Source: Rutpela maculata (lineage: Eukaryota; Arthropoda; Insecta; Coleoptera; Cerambycidae). From it: DNA of 64,000 bases. A program made the translations under genes and the position numbers. The notes under the pieces are model-generated. The model ran no database searches and had not been told where the DNA came from. It was given only the letters and a program-made list of their open reading frames with translations. Of this stretch, positions 58,168 to 64,000 are shown in pieces. The stretch spans positions 18,845,179 through 18,909,178 of the forward strand of contig OW386286.2 of assembly GCA_936432065.2 (NCBI GenBank). The letters run 5' to 3'. Position 1 is the stretch's first letter, and each line of letters begins with the position of its first letter.

Positions 58168-58739
58168 GTGAGTATATCTTATTTTTTGCTTAAGAACATT
58201 GAATTTGTTATACTGTTCTTATGGAAAATGAATTTGGCTGAAACTGCGATTTAATGGAGGTCTGAGTTGTCTGAGTTGGACCTCATTTTTTGGGCACCCT
58301 GTATATTTTGGGACATTGGTTGCATGAGCCCTCAAAGACATATGGGAGAAAAATTAGTTATCGGAATTTACCATAGTGAATGTTATTCATTTCCAAGTAT
58401 GGGTTAGTTTTCGCACCAGATTTCATTAAAATCGAAATATCTCAAAAACTATTGGTTTTTTTAGATGGGGAATGATATTGAAAGTTACCTTAAAATAATA
58501 AATAAATTTCGAATCCGGCAAAAAAAATAAGGCATGTCATTTAAATTAAGGAAGTTTATGTCATCTTCCGATATAACCGGAAGTGTCACATACGTGACAT
58601 TATTTATTTTCATTAAACAGAGCATCCCTGAAACCCATCTTCCTAAATTTTCAGCTTCAGTTTATTTGTAGTTATTCTAAAACGTCTAATAGGCCACTAA
58701 CTGAGATGCACCCTGTACATATCACTCCCTTAAAACATT

Positions 58740-59165
58740 GTGTCAATATACCAAACACCCTGTATTCAAATATGAGATAGTTTATTAGCCATTTGGCTAA
58801 AAACTGCTTTTTCCCAGTCAAGATTTTTAATAGATGGTGCCACCTACAGAAGTATCTGCATCATGTACCCAACATAACCCCAAATTTTAAATTTTTCAAG
58901 TTTATTCTCATTTTGAATGTTTGTATATGCATTTTTAGCTTGGAGCCGTACTGGCCCCAAGCAAATATTTAAAAATTAGCGTAAATAATTTTTCGATATT
59001 GTTGATTAATAAAAATAGACTGCTAATTACAGGTTAGATTTCCAACCTACAAAAAGAGTCCTATTTTATTAGGACGAAGTATTTAGAACTTCATAAACAT
59101 TACACTGAACTAGATTTTAGTTGAAAATACGGGAACCAGGCCGAAATTTTAATAACAGCTGGTCA
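58740..59165. repeat. Second copy of the 24345-25107 element interior
   Basis: The block from about 58865 (aacataaccccaaattttaaa) to 59160 matches 24480-24780 almost base for base, in the same orientation, including ttgttgattaataaaaatag and agcttggagcc. Repeats of 'caccctgta' precede it (58290, 58690, 58750). Confidence 0.7.
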
Positions 59166-59389
59166 GGTAAAAAGGATTTCAGGCTTATGAGTTCAACACA
59201 CAACAGACAGTCGCTTTCGCCTAGCCTCCGCCGAGAGTGTACGAAGTCTTAACATGTAAGAGAGGCCATACGTGAAGGGGTGACCCAACCGCGCCCTACC
59301 CTAACGCCGCTACTGTATATATAGCCCAATGACCATTGTGTTTGACTCCCGTGCACTAGGTATAGGCACAGTTTTACCAGTAGGGCTGA

Positions 59390-61690
59390 GGAGGCTACAG
59401 CCTAGGGCGCAAATTTTGGGAAGGCGAACTTTGTAGCCGCAAATTTTTGAAGGCAGTAAATTTTAAACAAAAGCCAAAATGAGAAGGGGTTCGAACTTTG
59501 AAATATACAATTTTTGTCATTACCCACTCACAGATAGATTAACTATAAAATACTCTTTAGTATCATACTTAAAGCAGAGATGGATAAAAACCAGGTTTTT
59601 ATTTTTGGGTTTTTTTGAGAGGAAAAGCCCCGGTTTTTTCCCCGATAAAATAGTTTTTTATCAAAATGAGTTCCCAAAATATTCTTGCAAATTGCACCCA
59701 TTGCCCCCCCCCCTTGGATCCGCGCCTGCTATTAGGTATTTGGAAAAAATTCACACCCACGCCAAGCACAGTGGTCCGAAAATTTCAAAAAGTGGCCAAA
59801 AATCCAATTTTGTTATAGATTGATTAACAATCACATATGAAATGAGAGAAAAATAATTTAAAAAATAAATATCCTCGGGGGTGGCTCTTAGAGGTTGTTT
59901 TTCAGCTTTTTTCGGTTGGACGTTATAGCAAACTGTTTAAATAAGACAGACAACCTAATTAAAAATATATTTACTGTCGGGGGTTGCTTTTAGTGGTTGT
60001 TAGTGTAGAAATTGACGTATTAATTATTTTTTTTTTCAGTTTAACGTTATCAAAAACCGCTTAATTAATCCAGAAAAAGTATATAAACAAATATTTACGA
60101 ACAGGGGCGATTTTTAGGGGTTGTAAGAGTATATAAAATGGCACATTTTTGCTTTATTTCAGTTATAGACAATCGTTTATTTAAGACGGATAGAATAGTA
60201 ACATTTTGCTCTAAAATTATAATAAAGCATAGTTTCTGTCTCTGAAGATCGCCCTGTAGGACGGATATTGTCGAATTTCAATAGGGACTATTCTACCATG
60301 CTATTTTACATACGTGCCAAATTTGAAACAAAAATATTAAGTCTAACGGAAGTTATCGTGTTTACAAGAAACGGTCTACACACATACATACACCCCCACA
60401 TACACACACGCACACACATACACTCATACATACAGACCCGCAGATATTTGAATTCAGCCTGTTATGAAACGGATTTCCATACACAATTTTTTTTCTACGA
60501 TTATTAAAAATTATGGTCCGGTTATAATACATCTATTTAATTAAATCAAATACTTATAATAACTATAGAACTGAATTTTTTTCGAAACATTCCTTGGACG
60601 GGACCATTTTTGTTGATAATAAATACTGATTAAAAAAGGATATTATAAGTATTAAAAGTTATTTAACAATTATCGATTCCGCATCCTCTTGCGTCAAGTG
60701 ATCGGTGCTGGCGGTGCTCGCGGAATACATGTGGCATGTTATAAAAAATCCAAAATTTCGGAAATCCGCTTGAGATTGCCTATTTTTTTTTTGTTTGTTA
60801 TAAAGGAAGGTCTAAGGCATTTTTTACGTATTTTTCCAAGGCATGTTAAAGTAAGATTTGTTTCGTAGCTCTACACAAATCTGAACCTACTCGTAAAAGT
60901 TTCTGATAAACACCCTATAATAAAACAACCTTCTATCTGTTTTTAAAGTCAAAACTTTCTTTATGTAATATATTAAAATAAAGTACATACCTCAAAGAAG
61001 CTGCGTAAAAATTTCACTTTGAATTATCACGTTTTAGGCACACACTCTCTCTTCAAAGGTTGGTGATTAAATGAGACGTAATACCGGTGAAACGGTGCTA
61101 TATAAAGGGTCGTGTTTGCGAGCCCCTAGCAGGTAGAGATATCGCCTAATGGTCTCTGTATTCTTGGAAAAGATGCATTGACCATTCTTTTAACTGCCCC
61201 CAAAGTATCAAAGCGAAATTTGAAAGTTGAAAAAAAGCATTTTTGGCCACTTTTTGAAATTTTCGGACCACTGCGCCAAGTGATGAAATAAGGAATTTTT
61301 GAGGAAAAGTTAGGTTAGAATTGGCGACAAATTTAAAAATGGGAAAAAACCGTTTTGTTTTTTTTTTTTCGTTTTAACCCTCCCAGGAAAAAACTCATTT
61401 TTGGGAAAATTCCCGATGAGGGAAAAAACTATTGCCATCTCTGATTGAAGTATGTTACTTTTTACATGTGTCAATTTTTTTTTTATATGACATCAGGCTT
61501 TGAATGCCACCTAACATAGCCTAACCAAATATGAACTAAAATTGCCCTAACCTAGCTGCCAAAATATTTAGATGTTAGTTCTAGAAAATTATAAATGTGC
61601 ATGGGCAAGACCGTTCATCCACCTTTGCTGCTTTAATTGTGGAAAGGCTGACAAATTTTCTGAAGCCTAGGGCGACCAAAATTGTAAATC
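59390..61690. repeat. Nested inverted-repeat cluster
   Basis: The outer phrases agcctagggcg at about 59400 and 61665 are direct. Inside, cagagatgg (59575) and ccatctctg (to 61443) are inverted, with longer matches just outside them and within. An inner pair, cagtggtccgaaaatttcaa (about 59768) and ttgaaattttcggaccactg (about 61252), is perfectly inverted. The element therefore looks like a hAT-type or foldback insertion of about 1.9 kb in an older repeat, without a clear duplication. Confidence 0.6.
60378..60440. repeat. (AC)n/(ATAC)n microsatellite
   Basis: Interrupted runs of acac and ataca with cccc breaks. Low complexity. Confidence 0.7.
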
Positions 61691-62061
61691 CGCCCCTGGA
61701 TATCAAATCAAATATGCTTTATTGTCTAAAAAATACAAAATAATAACACAAAACAAATGTTTATTTTTGTGCAAAACAGCGACTTAGTCTAAACGAACAA
61801 ACAATAAAATCAAATAAAGTCATTCAAATGTGTCCTGAAAAAATTCATCGACTGAATAGTAAGATTTACATTATACTGGAAACCTACATCTCTAGCTCGT
61901 CTTTGATTTACAAAAGTGAATGCCGTATCACAAAGTGTGTCTGGTTATTTTTCATCCATTCGAAAGTTCTATAAAAAAAATTATTCAAATTATTGGGTTT
62001 AAAAGTCATCTCTTTTCACAATATCGATTTAATTATGACAATTATTTTCTGTTTGTTTCAG

Positions 62062-62449
62062 CTTTTTCCTAAAATCACTTAAACAAGCAGTAGAAAATCC
62101 CATAGAGCTTGCCTCGCTTTTCAAAAGGTATGAGCGAAAACTGCAAATGTACGTCATCTATTGTAAAAACAAACACGTTTCGGAGTACATCGTTTCTGAA
62201 TATTTGGAGACCTACTTCGAAGAATTGAGAGTAAAATTAGGGCACAAATTGCAACTTTGTGATCTTTTAATAAAACCAGTCCAAAGGATAATGAAGTACC
62301 AGTTGATGCTCAAGGATATTCTGAAGTATACGGAACGGGCAGGTATAACGGCGGAAATAGAACCTCTGCGGGCCGCTTACAAAATTATGGTTGTCGTGCC
62401 TAAAACTGCCAATGACATGATGGACGTTGGAAGGCTGCAAGGATTCGAG
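62062..62449 (+). CDS. trio: trio exon: core and end of the second DH domain
   Basis: The acceptor gtttcag ends at 62061 and the donor gtaaat starts at 62450. The first C completes Asn with the previous exon, then FFLKSLKQAVENPIELASLF leads into CR2. CR3 is intact: LLIKPVQRIMKYQLMLKD, the GTPase-binding helix with the QR and KYQLML residues. The exon ends NDMMDVGRLQGFE, the usual end of DH and start of PH. 388 bp, phase 0 at the end. There is no sign of loss of function. Confidence 0.93.
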
Positions 62450-62633
62450 GTAAATACTGAATATTGCATTTATGTTGTTTAAATGTTATGGTATTGTAAA
62501 GCTACAATAATCAACAAATCTGTTTGTCAGAAAAATTGCATTTATTCGATAAACGTATCAGTTCAAGCAGCAAATATTCCCATTAATGAATGCTTCTTTT
62601 ATCAGTGATTTGACGTAGAGTATTTGTTTTTAG
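62450..62633 (+). other. Short trio intron
   Basis: 184 bp between gtaaat and tgtttttag; plain AT-rich. Confidence 0.7.
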
Positions 62634-62828
62634 GGTAAAATAACAGCTCAGGGCAAACTACTGCACCATGGAAGTTTGATAGTTTCCGATAGTGGGCCGA
62701 ATTCGATAGTGGGGAAGAACAAGGATCTACACGTATTTTTCTTTGAACAAAGCATAATATTTTCCGAAGTTATTGGGAAGAAGACGCAGTTCACTAGTCC
62801 ACAATATATCTACAAAGCTCACCTGCAA
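62634..62828 (+). CDS. trio: trio exon: start of the second PH domain (continues beyond the window)
   Basis: The acceptor tgtttttag ends at 62633 and the donor gtaagt starts at 62829. 65 codons read GKITAQGKLLHHGSLIVSD, later HVFFFEQSIIFSE and end YIYKAHLQ, matching the first beta strands of the PH2 domain of TRIO/Kalirin (GKI.AQGKLL..., F.FEQ..IFSE, ..KN...). This PH domain normally follows DH2 closely and modulates it. The rest of the domain and the gene's 3' end are not in the window. Confidence 0.93.
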
Positions 62829-63292
62829 GTAAGTTAACTAACTATTTTAAAATGTTGTGTTTCTTTTAATCTTATTTTGTGTGATAATTTGTTCTTAAAA
62901 AAGAACAAATCTGGGCCACTGATCTATATAAAGAATTGTAAGAAAAGGAAAGTTTTTGTTATTTGAATTTAAAAAATTGAGTATGAAAATAATTTATTGG
63001 CTATTAATAAAAATTATGAATTTTATTCCTACTTTGATCATATCGACCTCAAAGTTTGTGCTAACAAAGATTTCTATAGTTCTTTTCATCCTGTAGCACT
63101 GAATTCACTCTTAAGCCCGTGTACACGTAACTCTCCACCTTAAAGAAATGGCGGAAATCGGACATTCAGATAATGGTTTTATCTCACGATCAACTTGGCC
63201 ATTTGGCTGATTTTTTTTTATCGAAAGTGTTAAAAAAGAAAAGTTCTTACGACTTATCCATTAAATTTATGATTCCCATGCCAAAAATATGT
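62829..63292. other. Start of the next trio intron
   Basis: No exon or repeat recognised. Confidence 0.4.
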
Positions 63293-64000
63293 ACAATTTC
63301 AGTATTTCAGAAGCAGTTTTGGATAATCTGTTAAGAGACGTTTTAAATGTATAAAAATACCAATGGTGATTATTTGCTCAAAACTAGATAAGTACATTTG
63401 TCTGCTGTAATTTTCTCGTTATTACAAGCACACTCACATCAAAGACATAGCATCTCTGATGTGGTCATAACCACATTCAGAACACACATTAGAATGTTTC
63501 GAAAAGGGACACTACTCTGCTTCTTTGTTATGTGACACATATCACATATCTACTGGCTCAAAAATTGTCCAAATATAATTTCAGTACGAGTATCTCACTT
63601 ATTAAATCCTACCTAGGCAAACGGTCAGACTACATGGAATAACATTCGAGGAGTTATATTTTAAATCTGGTGTACCACAGGGCTCAGTTCTGGGTCCTGT
63701 TCTATTCCTAATTTATATCAACGATTTGCCAAAAGCACTTGAGAAAGTCACTTGCGTATTTTATGCTGATGACTTAACACTCCAATCCTAACTTCAGTGA
63801 CATCAGATTTTAGGTTTTCCACCTCCTTTTTGAGATTTTTTTCTGGGCATCCACTATCCATTTTTTTGCAATTTGAATGGGGATGATCATACATACCTAT
63901 CTATAGTTTTGAGGGGAATAATCACCAATTGTATTATTATACATTCAAAGCATTTTTTAACTAATAGATTATCCAAAACTGCTTCTGAAGTACTGAAATT
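63293..64000. repeat. Inverted repeat enclosing a LINE fragment
   Basis: The left arm (about 63293-63390) reads acaatttcagtatttcagaa then gcagttttggataatct, and its inverted copy occupies about 63906-64000 at the window edge. The arms differ at several bases. The enclosed DNA includes the LINE RT fragment at 63585-63795. The element probably extends past the window. Confidence 0.6.
63585..63795 (+). pseudogene. LINE reverse transcriptase fragment
   Basis: One frame contains GVPQGSVLGPVLFLIYINDL then FYADDLT, RT motif B and the catalytic YADD box; the preceding YLGKRSDY-like block is in other frames. Both ends of the LINE are absent. This belongs to the same general non-LTR group as the copy at 49540-51290 but is a different sequence. 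Confidence 0.7.

Noticed and set aside
59567..61451. A clean hAT 8-bp duplication around cagagatgg/ccatctctg
   Set aside because: acttaaag and attgaagt match at only four of eight positions, and the inverted similarity continues outside, so the boundary is not a simple hAT end.
1..64000. CRISPR arrays, operons or bacterial features
   Set aside because: The window has spliced exons, GT-AG introns and eukaryotic transposons; no regularly spaced identical repeats with unique spacers were seen.

Overview
The window is AT-rich, intron-dominated animal nuclear DNA, very probably from an insect. The only conserved host gene is on the + strand: the 3' part of trio, the Rho-family guanine-nucleotide exchange factor (TRIO/Kalirin family). 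Six exons shared by all forms (22933-23041, 51489-51725, 54277-54360, 57755-58167, 62062-62449, 62634-62828) encode the linker, the second Dbl-homology (DH) domain and the start of the second PH domain. Intron phases agree at every junction. The gene runs off the right end inside the PH domain; no spectrin-repeat, first DH-PH or SH3 exon was found, so these probably lie to the left of the window.

Two extra short exons, each with an ATG and a canonical splice donor, join the common exons in the correct phase. Exon A (12013-12107, Cys-rich and basic) fits the 22933 exon by completing a split CAG codon. Exon B (38997-39041, Arg/Leu-rich) ends in phase 0 and fits the 51489 exon. They look like alternative first exons of short, GEF2-only trio isoforms. 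A third possible start lies in the 51489 exon, where an internal Met opens an N-myristoylation-like motif.

Everything else is intronic or upstream DNA packed with mobile elements. Layout: 1-12 kb has hAT-like non-autonomous elements with 8-bp target duplications (2161-2955; 5900-7419 with a nested 152-bp MITE), a 5S-rRNA-like retroposon (about 9.0-9.4 kb) and a tRNA-headed SINE (about 11.45 kb). From 12.5 to 17.5 kb lie a decayed tyrosine-recombinase gene and a decayed gene of an invertebrate multicopy family with a PIN-like core and a Cys-rich CXC tail. From 18.3 to 25.1 kb there is a deleted hAT copy, a 2-kb inverted-repeat element with a nested palindrome, and smaller MITEs. From 26.5 to 29.8 kb there are remnants of a hAT transposase, a Ty3/gypsy pol and a LINE. 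From 32 to 38.3 kb there is a zf-MYM/hAT remnant, a foldback repeat cluster, and a second PIN-like/CXC gene inside long inverted repeats, itself split by a 1.7-kb TA-flanked element. From 40.6 to 44.1 kb is a THAP-domain transposon with a 1.4-kb near-perfect palindrome nested in it. From 44.4 to 51.3 kb are a hAT MITE, a copia fragment, and a LINE reverse transcriptase split by a 785-bp hAT-like element carrying another LINE's RNase H. From 52.5 kb to the end, the trio exons are interspersed with a 78-bp-period minisatellite, a Helitron 3' end, a MITE with identical termini and another LINE fragment.

All calls rest on reading the sequence and on recall of protein families; no database search was possible. 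The exact species is not determinable from this window.
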